Source: Fodinicurvata fenggangensis DSM 21160 (lineage in GTDB: Bacteria > Pseudomonadota > Alphaproteobacteria > Kiloniellales > DSM-21159). Taken from it: a DNA stretch of 64,000 nt. The notes under the pieces were generated by a model. That model did not search any database, was not told where the DNA came from, and worked only from the letters and a program-made list of their open reading frames with translations. Below, piece by piece: positions 1 through 8,373 of this stretch. Made by a program: the position numbers and the translations under genes. Location: assembly GCF_000686045.1 (NCBI RefSeq), contig NZ_JMLV01000011.1, forward strand, positions 62,001 to 126,000, in the 5' to 3' direction. Numbering within the stretch: the stretch's first letter is position 1; the number at the start of each line of letters is the position of its first letter.

Positions 1-765
1 GTCCTCGGCGGGCAGGATATGGATGCCGTTGTCCACCAGACCCTTGCGCACCGCCGTTCCGATCTGCAGCGCACCGGGCGTATCGGAATGGAAACAGATG
101 GATTCGAAGGTGATGTCGATGTCCGTGCCCTCCACCGTGCGCACCTTGCCTTCCTGGCAGGCGCGCACACACTTCTCGGCCACTTCCTCGGGCTTGAGGG
201 CGCGCATGCGGCGGGTGAAGACGATGCTGCCGCTGTTGTCGTAGTCGCGGTCGGCGTAGAACTCGCGCACGGTCTTCAGCCCCGCGGCTTTGGCGATGCC
301 ATAGGTTTCCGAAACATCCATGCAGAAGACCGCAGTCTCGGGGCTGCACCTGGCCAGGGCCTCGACCAGCAGTTTCGACAACTCGGCATTCCGCGCCGCC
401 TCCATGTAGAGGGCGCCATGCGGTTTCACGTGCTGCAGCTTGGTGCCGTGCCGGCGGGCGAATTCACGCAGCGCGCCCACCTGATAGACGATGTCGTTGA
501 CCAGTTCGTCGGGATTGGCCTGGATCACGCGCCGGCCGAAGCCCTGCAGGTCGCGGTAGCCTGGGTGCGCGCCAATGGCGACGCCCCGCTCCAACGCGCC
601 CTTGACCACCTTGTCCATCAGGTTGGGGTCACCGGCATGGAAGCCGGTCGCCACGTTGGCGGAGCTGATCAGGTCCATCAGCTCCTCGTCGGTCGCCTCG
701 CTGATCCGCCAATACCCGAAGTTTTCACCCAGGTCGCAGTTCAGATCCACAGTTTTTCTGCTCAC
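1..765 (-). CDS. pxpA: 5-oxoprolinase subunit A (LamB/YcsF family), 3' end beyond window
   Basis: Reading the minus strand from a GTG at 765 gives 255 uninterrupted codons to the window edge. The protein opens with [12 protein letters not shown] and carries ATGFHAGDP and HVKPHGALY, the hallmark blocks of the LamB/YcsF (PxpA) family. In known systems PxpA works with PxpB and PxpC to open 5-oxoproline to glutamate using ATP; the partners would lie to the left, outside the window. A GGAGG seven bases before the GTG supports this start. Family members are about 250 residues long, so only the last few codons should be missing. It diverges from the GntR regulator and amide-type transporter at 1108-6558, which suggests a shared amide or pyroglutamate theme (inference). 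The strand with a long open frame opposite it is an antisense shadow. Confidence 0.93.
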   Translation of the reverse strand, partial: MSRKTVDLNCDLGENFGYWRISEATDEELMDLISSANVATGFHAGDPNLMDKVVKGALERGVAIGAHPGYRDLQGFGRRVIQANPDELVNDIVYQVGALREFARRHGTKLQHVKPHGALYMEAARNAELSKLLVEALARCSPETAVFCMDVSETYGIAKAAGLKTVREFYADRDYDNSGSIVFTRRMRALKPEEVAEKCVRACQEGKVRTVEGTDIDITFESICFHSDTPGALQIGTAVRKGLVDNGIHILPAED

Positions 766-1107
766 CGTCTTGCCTCCAGCTACAAGCCTGTCGGCGCCTT
801 CTTGAGCGAAGCGCTCTGACATCCCTGCATTCAGGGTCCGCCCGAGGTGAAGGGAAATCAAATTGTAAAATTCACGGCAGCGAATTCTGATTTATTGATA
901 ATCAAGACAGCGTTCGAATGATTTCACAGGTCTGATTTCATTCAATAAACCCGCATTACGCGTAGAAATCACCATCTGCATTTTCTGCTTTTCAGATGAG
1001 GCCGCTTCAGCTTTTCGCTGTCACAGGGCGAACGAAGGCTCCGTAGCCAGCAGCGACAGACGAATCTGGGTATTCCCTAACTATGATAATTATGATTATA
1101 ATTAAGC
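766..1107. promoter_or_regulatory. Divergent intergenic region pxpA / GntR regulator
   Basis: About 340 bases without a gene separate the divergent starts at 765 and 1108. The stretch is clearly richer in A+T than its neighbours, especially 849-960 and 1075-1105, as expected for two facing promoters. It contains the 19-base element described separately at 855-873. No convincing pair of -35/-10 hexamers could be fixed by eye. The GntR protein encoded next door is the most obvious candidate to bind here (inference). Confidence 0.55.
855..873 (-). promoter_or_regulatory. Conserved 19-nt element shared with 26220-26238
   Basis: GGAAATCAAATTGTAAAAT on the plus strand, 90 bases upstream of the pxpA start. 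The same string with one base changed (C for T at position 12) is found at 26220, 86 bases upstream of the first codon of a molybdenum-hydroxylase FAD-subunit pseudogene that is also on the minus strand. In both places it is followed by a short imperfect inverted repeat. Equal spacing and orientation suggest a regulator site; the regulator is unknown. Confidence 0.5.
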
Positions 1108-1953
1108 GTGTTCAGGGAAACGAATGACGGTTACGTGGCAGGACTCGATCGGACATACCAGGCGCCTTCACTCCGCCCAAAGAAGCGTTCCGACGTGATC
1201 GTTGAGCAGATCAAGCGATGGATCGTGGAAGAGGGTAAGAGGCCCGGCGACAAGCTGCCGCACGAGAAGGAACTGATCCGTATCTTCTCGGCCGGCCGGG
1301 GCACGGTGCGCGAGGCCCTGAAGTCGCTCGAAGTACAGGGGCTCATCATCAACATGCCGGGCGCCGATGGCGGCGCCGTCCTCAGTGAAGTGCCCTATGG
1401 GCGCGCCATGCATCTGCTGCGCAACTACTTCCACTCACGGACCGTCACCTTCGCCCAGGTCTATGCCGTCCGGAAATTCGTCGAGCCCGAGGTCGCGGCC
1501 TCAGCCGTCGGCCATCTGAGTGAGCGGGATTTCGAGCAACTTCAGGCTTCGATCAAAACCTGCCAGTGCAGCGACCGGGATCGCCACTTGCAACGCAAGG
1601 CACAGCGTACGGCCGAACTCGATTTTCATGACATCATAGCCCGGGCCTGCCCAAACCCGCTGATGAGCTTCATCGGGCGCTTTCTCAACGACGTGCTCAG
1701 GGACCTTGTCGTCCTCAGTGCCGAGAACTTCACCCGGCACGGTGACTTCCTGGCGCAAAACTGCCGCTACCACGCTTCAGTGACGGACGCCCTGAGGAAA
1801 GAGGACGCCGAAGCCGTCAGGGCCCTGATGCACGAACACATGATCGATGCGGAAAGCTACATGACCGAGCTGGATGCTCAGATAGAGGGAACATGGCTGG
1901 GTCCGCCCAGAATGCGCGAGGAGGGTGCCTCCATGCTTCCATCAAACACTTAA
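1108..1953 (+). CDS. GntR family regulator, FadR/FCD subfamily
   Basis: The N-terminal third is a GntR winged helix: KRSDVIVEQIKRWIVE, then GDKLPHEKELIRIF and AGRGTVREALKSLEVQGLI. The C-terminal part (from about residue 110) is helical, with VRKFVEPEVAASA, ELDFHDIIARA and a distal YHASVTDAL, matching FCD ligand domains whose Asp/His residues hold a metal and an organic acid. The start is GTG at 1108 with a weak ribosome site; a later start would still leave the DNA-binding domain complete because about 25 residues precede it. It is the first gene of the strand carrying livHMGF and faces pxpA, so it probably controls both directions in response to a small acid or amide. The ligand cannot be read from sequence. 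Confidence 0.9.
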   Translation: MFRETNDGYVAGLDRTYQAPSLRPKKRSDVIVEQIKRWIVEEGKRPGDKLPHEKELIRIFSAGRGTVREALKSLEVQGLIINMPGADGGAVLSEVPYGRAMHLLRNYFHSRTVTFAQVYAVRKFVEPEVAASAVGHLSERDFEQLQASIKTCQCSDRDRHLQRKAQRTAELDFHDIIARACPNPLMSFIGRFLNDVLRDLVVLSAENFTRHGDFLAQNCRYHASVTDALRKEDAEAVRALMHEHMIDAESYMTELDAQIEGTWLGPPRMREEGASMLPSNT

Positions 1954-1994
1954 CGGAACTGCGGTGCACGAGCTGAGATGGGAATGATCAGAAT

Positions 1995-2864
1995 ATGACA
2001 ATAACAAGCTTGGTACCGTCGGTGATGAATGCCCTGACCCTGATCAGTGTGCTAATGCTGGTCGCTATGGGTCTGGGCATCATCTTCGGCATGATGCGCG
2101 TCATCAATCTGGCGCATGGCGAATTCGTCACGATCGGCGCCTTCACACTTTCTGTGCTGCAGGAGCTGGGCGGCAGCTACTGGCTGGCCCTAATGGTCGC
2201 CCCGATCATCGGCGCCCTGGCCGGCCTGCTGGTGGAGCGTCTGATTGTCCAGCACCTCTACACGCGATGGCTGGCCACCATCCTGGCCACCTGGGGGCTC
2301 AGCCTGATCATAGCGCAGATCCTGCAAATCATTTTCGGCGCCGGGCCACAGAGCGTCAGCGCACCGATCAGCGGCACCATGGACATCCTGGGAGCCTCCT
2401 ACCCGGCCTATCGCGTCTTTATCGTCCTCTTCTCTGCTGCAGTCCTGGGCCTCGTCCTGCTCATGTTCTCGCGCAGCAACTTCGGCCTGGACATCAGAAC
2501 GGTCATACAGGACCGCGACATGGCCGAAGCCTTGGGCATCGACACGAAGCGTGTCTTCTCCAAGGCCTTCATGCTTGGCGCGGCCCTGGCCGCCCTGGCG
2601 GGTGTCCTTGTCGGGCCGCTGGCCGTGGTCATCGCCCAGATGGGCGTCAATTACCTGGCCAAATCCTTCTTCGTGGTGATTGTCGGCGGCGCCGGCAGTT
2701 TCTGGGGCATTGGTGCGGGCAGCGCCTTTGTCGGTGGCCTCGAAACGGTCTTCACGTACCAGATGCCCGTAACACTGGCACAGGCCCTCGTCCTGGCACT
2801 CGGCATCATCGTTCTGCGATTCCGTCCGCAGGGCATCGTCCCCCATGCGAATATCAAGTGGTAA
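1995..2864 (+). CDS. livH: Branched-chain amino acid/amide-type ABC permease, LivH family
   Basis: A 289-residue hydrophobic protein with about eight membrane helices. GIIFGMMRVINLAHGEFVTIGAF near residue 28 is the characteristic LivH signature (part of it quoted here as INLAHGEF), and VVIVGGAGSFWG plus FRPQGIV close to the end are typical of the family. It should pair with LivM to form the membrane channel for an amide or amino acid delivered by the binding protein encoded at 5374. It starts with ATG at 1995, 41 bases after the regulator gene, and livM follows six bases after its stop, so translation is likely coupled within one operon. Confidence 0.93.
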   Translation: MTITSLVPSVMNALTLISVLMLVAMGLGIIFGMMRVINLAHGEFVTIGAFTLSVLQELGGSYWLALMVAPIIGALAGLLVERLIVQHLYTRWLATILATWGLSLIIAQILQIIFGAGPQSVSAPISGTMDILGASYPAYRVFIVLFSAAVLGLVLLMFSRSNFGLDIRTVIQDRDMAEALGIDTKRVFSKAFMLGAALAALAGVLVGPLAVVIAQMGVNYLAKSFFVVIVGGAGSFWGIGAGSAFVGGLETVFTYQMPVTLAQALVLALGIIVLRFRPQGIVPHANIKW

Positions 2865-2870
2865 GCAGAC

Positions 2871-3902
2871 ATGAAAATCCTGTCCGCCAGACAAGGCCGT
2901 AACCCCATCCGCGAGCTGTCCACCCCTGCAACAGCCATCGTCCTGGGTATAGTTGTCTTCGTCATTTCACTTTATGCCGATTATTACTGGATGATGATCC
3001 TGCGGGATGCCCTCGTCTTCGGCATTTTCGCGCTGTCCCTGGATTATCTCTGGGGCCGAACCGGCCTGTTGAGCTTCGGCCACGCGACTTTCTTCGGCAT
3101 CGGAGCCTACGCTGTCGCGATCCTCAGCACGAACTTCGACATTGCCAACATCACGTTGCTCGCGTTACTGGCCGGTATTCTCGCCTCTGGCCTTGTCGCT
3201 CTGTTGTTTGGCTATTTCCTGCTTTTCGCGGGTGTGCGCGGCCCCTATTTCACCATCATGACGCTCGCATTGACTGTCATTGCCAGCCACATCGCCGTGG
3301 CCTGGGTCGATGTCACGGGCGGAGATTCCGGAATAACCGGCGTTCAGCCTCTCAGTCTTACCCTCGGAGATTTCGAGTTCGTCATTTTTGCACCACAGAC
3401 GGGTCTCTATGTGGCTCTGGCGCTACTGCTCATCCTACTGCTCGTGATTTGGAAGGTCGCAACCAGCCGCTACGGCCGACTGCTCAAAGCCCTGGAGGTG
3501 AACGAACTCAGGGCCCGCACGCTTGGCTACAACACCCCGCTGCACCTGGTGGGCACCTTCACGATTTCGGCCATGATCGCGGCCCTGGCTGGTGGGCTCT
3601 ACGCCTCCTTTGCCGGCTATGTGGCCCCCGACCTGATCGGCCTTCTGCTTTCGACGAAGGTCATCGTTTGGGTTGCCGTCGGCGGGCGCGGCACCTTGAT
3701 CGGCCCCGTGCTCGGCGCCGTCTTCGTGATGCAGATCGAACGCGAACTGAGCAGCATCAACACCAGTCTCTGGCCCCTGTTCATTGGCCTTTTCTTCATC
3801 GCCATGGTCTTCCTATTCCCCAACGGACTGGTGGGCCTGGTGCAGGATCTTTCAGGAAAGATGTCGAAGAACCAAAAGAAGGGAGGCACCGAAAGTGCCT
3901 GA
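2871..3902 (+). CDS. livM: Branched-chain amino acid/amide-type ABC permease, LivM family
   Basis: A 343-residue polytopic membrane protein. LDYLWGRTGLLSFGHATFFGIGAY around residues 58-81 is the LivM counterpart of the LivH signature (key block LLSFGHATFFGIGAY), and the C-terminal FLFPNGLVGL matches the family. Between them lies the conserved cytoplasmic stretch SRYGRLLKALEVNELRA, expected to contact an ATPase subunit. The last codons overlap livG by eight bases, with the livG ribosome site inside livM. It is the second half of the translocation channel. Confidence 0.93.
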   Translation: MKILSARQGRNPIRELSTPATAIVLGIVVFVISLYADYYWMMILRDALVFGIFALSLDYLWGRTGLLSFGHATFFGIGAYAVAILSTNFDIANITLLALLAGILASGLVALLFGYFLLFAGVRGPYFTIMTLALTVIASHIAVAWVDVTGGDSGITGVQPLSLTLGDFEFVIFAPQTGLYVALALLLILLLVIWKVATSRYGRLLKALEVNELRARTLGYNTPLHLVGTFTISAMIAALAGGLYASFAGYVAPDLIGLLLSTKVIVWVAVGGRGTLIGPVLGAVFVMQIERELSSINTSLWPLFIGLFFIAMVFLFPNGLVGLVQDLSGKMSKNQKKGGTESA

Positions 3903-4614
3903 CAGCAACACCGTCCCCCTCCTGTCGGTCGAGTCCGTCAGCAAGCGCTTCGGTGGCCTGACCGCCGTGGACGACGTCAGCCTGAAGGCCTATGCCGGCC
4001 AGATGCAGTGCATTATCGGAGCCAACGGCGCCGGGAAGAGCACCCTGTTCAACATGCTCTGCGGCTCCCTGAAACCCACCGAAGGAACCATCCTCTTCCA
4101 GGGAACCGACATCACCCGCCTGCCACTTCACAAGATCGCCCGGCTGGGCATAAGCCGGAAGTTCCAGGTCCCCAGCGTCTTCGACGAGTTGACGGTCGAG
4201 GACAACCTGGACCTTGCCAGCAAGGTGCACGGATCCGCTGCGGAAAGGCGGGTGAACGAAGTCCTGGATACCATCCAGCTGACGGGGCAGCGCTTCATCA
4301 AGGCCTCCAACCTGGCCCACGGCCAGAAGCAGTGGCTCGAGATCGGCATCGCCTTGATGCCGGAACCGGAATTGCTTCTCCTGGACGAGCCGACCGCTGG
4401 CATGACGCGGGATGAAACCCGGAAAACGGCCGAGCTCCTGAAAGAAGTTCAAGAGGGAATCACCACGATCGTGATCGAACATGACATGAGTTTCGTGCGC
4501 AGGCTGAACTGCCATACCATCGTGCTGCACCACGGAAAGCTGTTGAGGGAAGGCGAGTTCGGCGAGATAGAACAGGACCAGGTCGTTCGGGAGGTCTACC
4601 TTGGAAAACAGTAA
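3895..4614 (+). CDS. livG: ABC transporter ATPase, LivG family
   Basis: A 239-residue nucleotide-binding subunit with Walker A GANGAGKST, the family phrase GISRKFQVPSVFDELTVEDNL (Q-loop region), a divergent signature LAHGQKQWLEIGIAL in place of LSGG, and Walker B ELLLLDEPTAGM. The AHGQKQWLE form is usual in UrtD-type LivG proteins of urea/amide transporters. The start is taken as GTG at 3895 because GGAGG lies eight bases before it and the preceding frame is livM-coding; this gives an eight-base overlap with livM. It overlaps livF by 14 bases. Confidence 0.93.
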   Translation: MPDSNTVPLLSVESVSKRFGGLTAVDDVSLKAYAGQMQCIIGANGAGKSTLFNMLCGSLKPTEGTILFQGTDITRLPLHKIARLGISRKFQVPSVFDELTVEDNLDLASKVHGSAAERRVNEVLDTIQLTGQRFIKASNLAHGQKQWLEIGIALMPEPELLLLDEPTAGMTRDETRKTAELLKEVQEGITTIVIEHDMSFVRRLNCHTIVLHHGKLLREGEFGEIEQDQVVREVYLGKQ

Positions 4615-5317
4615 ACCTGTCCTGGAGCTCAAGAACGTCCGATCCGGATATCAGAATATTCCGGTCATCAATGGCGTCAGCCTGGACCTCGCGGCCCAGG
4701 AAACCCTCTTCCTCTTCGGCCGCAATGGCGTGGGCAAAACCACCCTGCTGAAAACGATCTGCGGGCTGCTGAAGGCGCAATCGGGATCGATCAGCCTGAA
4801 CCAGGAGGACTGCACCAACTGGCCGACCTTCAAGCGGGCGCGCAAGGGAATTGCCTACGTCCCGCAAGGACGGGGCATCTTCCCCAAGCATACGGTCAGG
4901 CAGAACCTGGTTGCAGGACTGCGCGCGTCTCCGGAAAAGAACGCGGAGATTCCCGAGCAGGTCTTCGAGTATTTCCCTATACTGAAGGAACGGATCCACC
5001 AGGCTGGAGGAACCTTGTCTGGGGGACAGCAGCAGATGCTGGCCATCGCCAGGGCGCTCTGTGGACGTCCGAACATCCTGCTGCTGGACGAGCCCACAGA
5101 GGGCATTCAACCCAGCATCGTGCAGGACCTTCAGGAGATCATCAGGACCATCGTCAAGGAGCACAAGGTCAGCGTTCTGCTCGTGGAGCAGAATTTCGAG
5201 TTCGGGATTGACCTGGCAAATCGTTGCATGGTCATGGACAAGGGTGAAATTGTCAGGAAAGGAGATGTATCTGAATTCAAGAACGACGACGTCATAGACG
5301 AAATACTGGCACTGTAA
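4601..5317 (+). CDS. livF: ABC transporter ATPase, LivF family
   Basis: A 238-residue ATPase with Walker A GRNGVGKTT, IAYVPQGRGIFP in the Q-loop region, signature LSGGQQQMLAIARAL, Walker B ILLLDEPTEGIQPS and the H-loop region VLLVEQNFEF. The phrase DEPTEGIQPSIV is typical of UrtE/LivF members. The start is TTG at 4601, well supported by GGGAGG six bases upstream and lying inside the 3' end of livG. It forms the second nucleotide-binding subunit of the transporter and precedes the binding-protein gene by 56 bases. Confidence 0.93.
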   Translation: MENSKPVLELKNVRSGYQNIPVINGVSLDLAAQETLFLFGRNGVGKTTLLKTICGLLKAQSGSISLNQEDCTNWPTFKRARKGIAYVPQGRGIFPKHTVRQNLVAGLRASPEKNAEIPEQVFEYFPILKERIHQAGGTLSGGQQQMLAIARALCGRPNILLLDEPTEGIQPSIVQDLQEIIRTIVKEHKVSVLLVEQNFEFGIDLANRCMVMDKGEIVRKGDVSEFKNDDVIDEILAL

Positions 5318-5373
5318 ACCATTGTAAATTTCGTAGTGAACAAGGACGGCTGAGAAAAAGGGAGAAAAGAATT

Positions 5374-6558
5374 ATGACCAGCAGTAAGATTACGAGAAGA
5401 TCAACTTTGAAAGGCATGGCCGCAACGGGAGCCTTGGCCACCTCATCGTTTGGGTTTCCCGCCATCCTCAAGGCATCTGATACCGTCAACATCGGTTTCC
5501 TGACGGCCCTCAGCGGGCTGGAGACGATCCTCGGCGAGATCCAGCAGAACTGTTTCGAACTGGCCGTCGAGGACATCAACAAGGCCGGTGGGGCCGGCGG
5601 GCGCGAAGTTGTCTTCACGGTCGAGGACGATCAGACCCAGACCCAGGCAACCATCGACAAGGCGCGCCAGCTGATCTTCAGGGACGATGTGGACGTCATC
5701 ATCGGCATGATCGCCAGCCTGGAGCATGAAGCCGCGCGCACGGTCACCAGCCCGGCCAAGAAACTCCTGATCTACACAACCTATTACGAAGGCGAGGTCT
5801 GCGACCCCTATTTCGCCGCAACAGGTCAGGTGCCCAACCAACAGATCGACCCGATGGTTCCCTGGCTGGTCGAGAATGTGGGCAAGCGCTGCTACATCGT
5901 CGGCTCGGACTACGTCTGGCCGCGCACCAGCTCCAAGTATATCCGCGAGGCCTTCGAACGTGCCGGTGGTGAAGTTCTGGATACGGAATTCTTCCCCTTC
6001 GGCATCCAGGATCTGGGGCCGGTCTTCGAGCGCATCAACGAGGCCCAGCCGGACATGGTATGGAGCATGCTGGCCGGGGCCGATGGCGGCACCATGCTGA
6101 ATCAGTACAACAGCTTCGAGATGGAGCCGCAGTTGGTTGGCCAGGGCTTCGACGATGTCTATGCCAAGCGCTATCCCGAACTGGCCAAGGGCGTGATTGC
6201 CAACCAGAGTTATTTCATGAGCCTGGACACGCCTGCGAACAACGACTTCCTGAAGCGCTATCGCGAAAAGTTCGGAGACGACGTCCCGGTGAACGGCATC
6301 GGCGAAGCCACTTATGCCGCCACTTGGCTTTATGCAAAGGCCGTGGCCAAGGCAGACTCCACGGAAACGGAAAAGGTCCTCAAGGCGCTGCCCGAGGTCG
6401 ACTTCGACGCACCCCAGGGCCACGTCAACATCTCCGCCAAGAACAACCACATGCGCTGCAACAGCATCATGGCGCGTGTCGGTGACAACGGGAACTTCGA
6501 CATCATCGAGAATTTCGGACAGATCGACCCCGAAATTCCCGGATGCGATCTGACCTGA
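5374..6558 (+). CDS. Periplasmic amide/urea-type substrate-binding protein of the Liv-type ABC system
   Basis: A 394-residue protein with a twin-arginine-like leader (TRRSTLKGMAA, then a hydrophobic stretch) followed by VNIGFLTALSGLETILGE, the start of the Peripla_BP fold. IYTTYYEGEVCDPYFAATGQVPNQQ resembles the substrate-contact region of UrtA, FmdD and AmiC proteins (for example TYYEGEVCDPY here, YEG.EC in urea binders), so an amide or urea-like ligand is more likely than leucine. GEATYAATWLYAKAV is the usual C-terminal lobe motif. A ribosome site GGGAG precedes the ATG by ten bases. It closes the livHMGF operon and is followed by a strong terminator. Ligand identity is inference. Confidence 0.88.
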   Translation: MTSSKITRRSTLKGMAATGALATSSFGFPAILKASDTVNIGFLTALSGLETILGEIQQNCFELAVEDINKAGGAGGREVVFTVEDDQTQTQATIDKARQLIFRDDVDVIIGMIASLEHEAARTVTSPAKKLLIYTTYYEGEVCDPYFAATGQVPNQQIDPMVPWLVENVGKRCYIVGSDYVWPRTSSKYIREAFERAGGEVLDTEFFPFGIQDLGPVFERINEAQPDMVWSMLAGADGGTMLNQYNSFEMEPQLVGQGFDDVYAKRYPELAKGVIANQSYFMSLDTPANNDFLKRYREKFGDDVPVNGIGEATYAATWLYAKAVAKADSTETEKVLKALPEVDFDAPQGHVNISAKNNHMRCNSIMARVGDNGNFDIIENFGQIDPEIPGCDLT

Positions 6559-6565
6559 TCTCACG

Positions 6566-6605
6566 AAGAGGGGCATGATGACCGTCATGCCCCTCTTTTT
6601 TTTGT
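6566..6605 (+). terminator. Rho-independent terminator after the amide-type ABC operon
   Basis: A perfect 13-base stem (6566-6578 with 6585-6597, AAGAGGGGCATGA / TCATGCCCCTCTT) around a six-base loop is followed by a run of T. It sits eight bases after the binding-protein stop codon, so it should end the livHMGF transcript. The amidase gene that follows would then need its own promoter or read-through. Confidence 0.92.
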
Positions 6606-6624
6606 TTTCTCAGCGGTGATGGCT

Positions 6625-7947
6625 ATGAACGAAACGGCGCATTCTTATCTGGATGATTTCGACACGGGCAAGACGACCTCCAAGAAGGTGGTTGCCCGCT
6701 GCCTGGAAAGGATTTCCGAGCGGAATCCGTCCCTGCATGCCCTGAGCGAAGTGCTCGCGGAAGCGGCCCTGGCCCAGGCCGATGATATCGATCGCCGCAA
6801 GAGCGCGGGTCAGAAGACCGGGCGCCTGGCCGGCCTGCCGGTCATCATCAAGGATCTGGTCGACGTTGAAGGCGCCCACTGCAAGGCCGGGCTGGACTTC
6901 CTGAAGGATTACATCGCCGAACAGGATGCGGAACTGGTCAGGCGCCTGCGCGCCGAGGATGCGGTCATCCTGGGCATGAGCGAAACCGACAGCGGCGCCT
7001 TTCTGGTGCGCACGCCGCAGACGACTCATCCCGTCGCCCCCGATCACGTCGTGGGAGGTTCGAGCGGCGGGTCCGGCGCCGCCATGGCCGCCGGCTTTGG
7101 ACTGGCCGCCATCGGCACGGACACCGGCGGCAGCATTCGCATTCCGGCGGCCTGCTGCTCGGTCGTCGGCTTCAAGCCCACTTACGGCCGGGTGCCGCTG
7201 GACGGCGTTCGGCCCCTGGCCTGGTCGCTGGATCATGCCGGGCCTTTGGTGAACTCGGCCGCCGACATCGCCCCGGTCCAGGCCGTCCTGGATCCGCAGT
7301 TCGACAACACGGGCAGCGCAAAGAGCGGTCCCTTCACGCTGGGCTACGATCCCGACTACTACGCCGACGCCGTGCCCGAGGTGCGACAGGCCTTCGAAAG
7401 CGCGCTGAAGCTGGCGGAAAGCCTGGGCCATGAAATCCGGAAGGTCTCCCTTCCCAGCCCGGAAAGCGTCCTGGCCTTCCACATGATCAACCTGACGGCC
7501 GAAGCGGGTGCCTATCATTTCGAAAAGTTTCCCGACCAGTGGGACAACTACCCCGAAGGCGTCCGCCAGGCGCTGGAGATCGCAAAGCGGGAACCCGCCT
7601 ATCGCTATGTCCAGGCGGAACGTGCGCGACAGGGCGCAAGGGAGCAGGTCGCGAAGGCTTTCGAAGAAGTCGATTTCCTGATGACGCCGACGCTGCCCAT
7701 CCTTCCGCCCAAAAAGACCGACGAGATGGCCGAAACGGCAAAAGGGCCCGTGCCTGTCCTGCAGGCCCACATCAGCTACACTTGTCTCTTCGACCAGACC
7801 GGCCATCCGGCCCTCTCCCTGCCGGTTTACCTCAATGAACAGGGACTGGGAGCAAGCCTGCAGATTGCCGGTCCACTCGATCGGGACAAGGCGGTGGTCG
7901 ATCTCGCCGTCGCCCTGGAAGAAGCCAGGGGCCCGCTGCAAGGTTGA
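6625..7947 (+). CDS. Amidase, amidase-signature (GatA-like) family
   Basis: A 440-residue enzyme with the full amidase signature: catalytic Lys76 in VIIKDLVD, the cis-Ser Ser146 in GGSSGGSG and the nucleophile Ser170 in GTDTGGSIRIPAA, followed by GFKPTYGRV. It should hydrolyse a carboxamide to acid and ammonia in the cytoplasm. Placement just after an amide-type ABC transporter suggests that it processes the imported compound (inference). There is no clear ribosome site; GTG 6616, ATG 6619 and ATG 6625 are all possible starts and the choice of 6625 is not decisive. Its last 39 codons are repeated as a fragment at 9100-9216. Confidence 0.9.
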   Translation: MNETAHSYLDDFDTGKTTSKKVVARCLERISERNPSLHALSEVLAEAALAQADDIDRRKSAGQKTGRLAGLPVIIKDLVDVEGAHCKAGLDFLKDYIAEQDAELVRRLRAEDAVILGMSETDSGAFLVRTPQTTHPVAPDHVVGGSSGGSGAAMAAGFGLAAIGTDTGGSIRIPAACCSVVGFKPTYGRVPLDGVRPLAWSLDHAGPLVNSAADIAPVQAVLDPQFDNTGSAKSGPFTLGYDPDYYADAVPEVRQAFESALKLAESLGHEIRKVSLPSPESVLAFHMINLTAEAGAYHFEKFPDQWDNYPEGVRQALEIAKREPAYRYVQAERARQGAREQVAKAFEEVDFLMTPTLPILPPKKTDEMAETAKGPVPVLQAHISYTCLFDQTGHPALSLPVYLNEQGLGASLQIAGPLDRDKAVVDLAVALEEARGPLQG

Positions 7948-7949
7948 CT

Positions 7950-8260
7950 TTACGCCTTCGCTTCAGCGCCCGTCCCGGCCATGTGGTCCGTGATCACCGC
8001 CAGGAAAGCCGCGCAGGAACGCCGCCGCAGGGCGATATCGTCGGGGCCATAGAGCATCAGCGCCTCAGCCGGCAGGCCGTTGCGCCCCGCCCGCCCCGTC
8101 TCCTGGTAATAGGCCTCGATGCTGCCCGGCATGATAGGCCAGCGCACGGATCCCCTGGTCGTTCAGCCACTCGACCGTGTCCTCAGTCTTGCGCTTGGAC
8201 AGGCAATAGACGATGCCGCTCTCGCCCGGGTGCGCCATCAGCAGGCCCTCCAGCTGCTTC
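7950..8260 (-). pseudogene. recQ remnant with two internal deletions
   Basis: Read on the minus strand this stretch encodes pieces of RecQ in order: HPGESGIVYCLSKRKTEDT, WLNDQGIRALAYHAG, then PGSIEAYYQETGRAGRNGL, EALMLYGPDDIALRRR, and finally FLAVITDHM with a stop at 7950. Compared with the intact recQ at 9219-11030 it lacks everything before the helicase motif IV region, the segment between motif IV and the Arg-finger motif, and nearly all of the RQC/HRDC region; the pieces are also joined out of frame. The bases are similar but not identical to recQ, so the copy has diverged. It lies immediately after the amidase stop, just as intact recQ lies after the amidase fragment at 9216. Confidence 0.88.
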
Positions 8261-8276
8261 AACCAACCAGTTGGAT
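8259..8276 (+). promoter_or_regulatory. Predicted TetR operator, site A
   Basis: TCAACCAACCAGTTGGAT, with arms AACCAAC and GTTGGAT around CA (one mismatch). The same palindrome, perfect, stands in front of the TetR gene at 15732, and a variant lies before the permease gene at 16495. Site A directly precedes a TTGACA box at 8281, as the third site does at 16431. This suggests that the hydrolase at 8374 belongs to the same regulon (inference). Confidence 0.6.
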
Positions 8277-8280
8277 ATAA

Positions 8281-8309
8281 TTGACACATTGCCGCTCGGC
8301 CCACATTCT
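8281..8309 (+). promoter_or_regulatory. Predicted sigma-70 promoter of the isochorismatase-like gene
   Basis: TTGACA at 8281-8286 is followed after 17 bases by CATTCT at 8304-8309, giving a plausible start of transcription near 8317 and a leader of about 60 bases. The upstream palindrome ends five bases before the -35 box, a position from which a TetR protein could block or help RNA polymerase. Confidence 0.5.
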
Positions 8310-8373
8310 AACGTCCTCATCCTCGGGCGGAATCACTTGCCGGGCACGCCGATGACCGGATCAGGAGGCTGTA

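Noticed and set aside
19-819. Long open frame on the plus strand at the window start
   Set aside because: It is antisense to the pxpA frame, which has clear family motifs; the plus-strand product is His/Ala-rich and has no recognisable feature.
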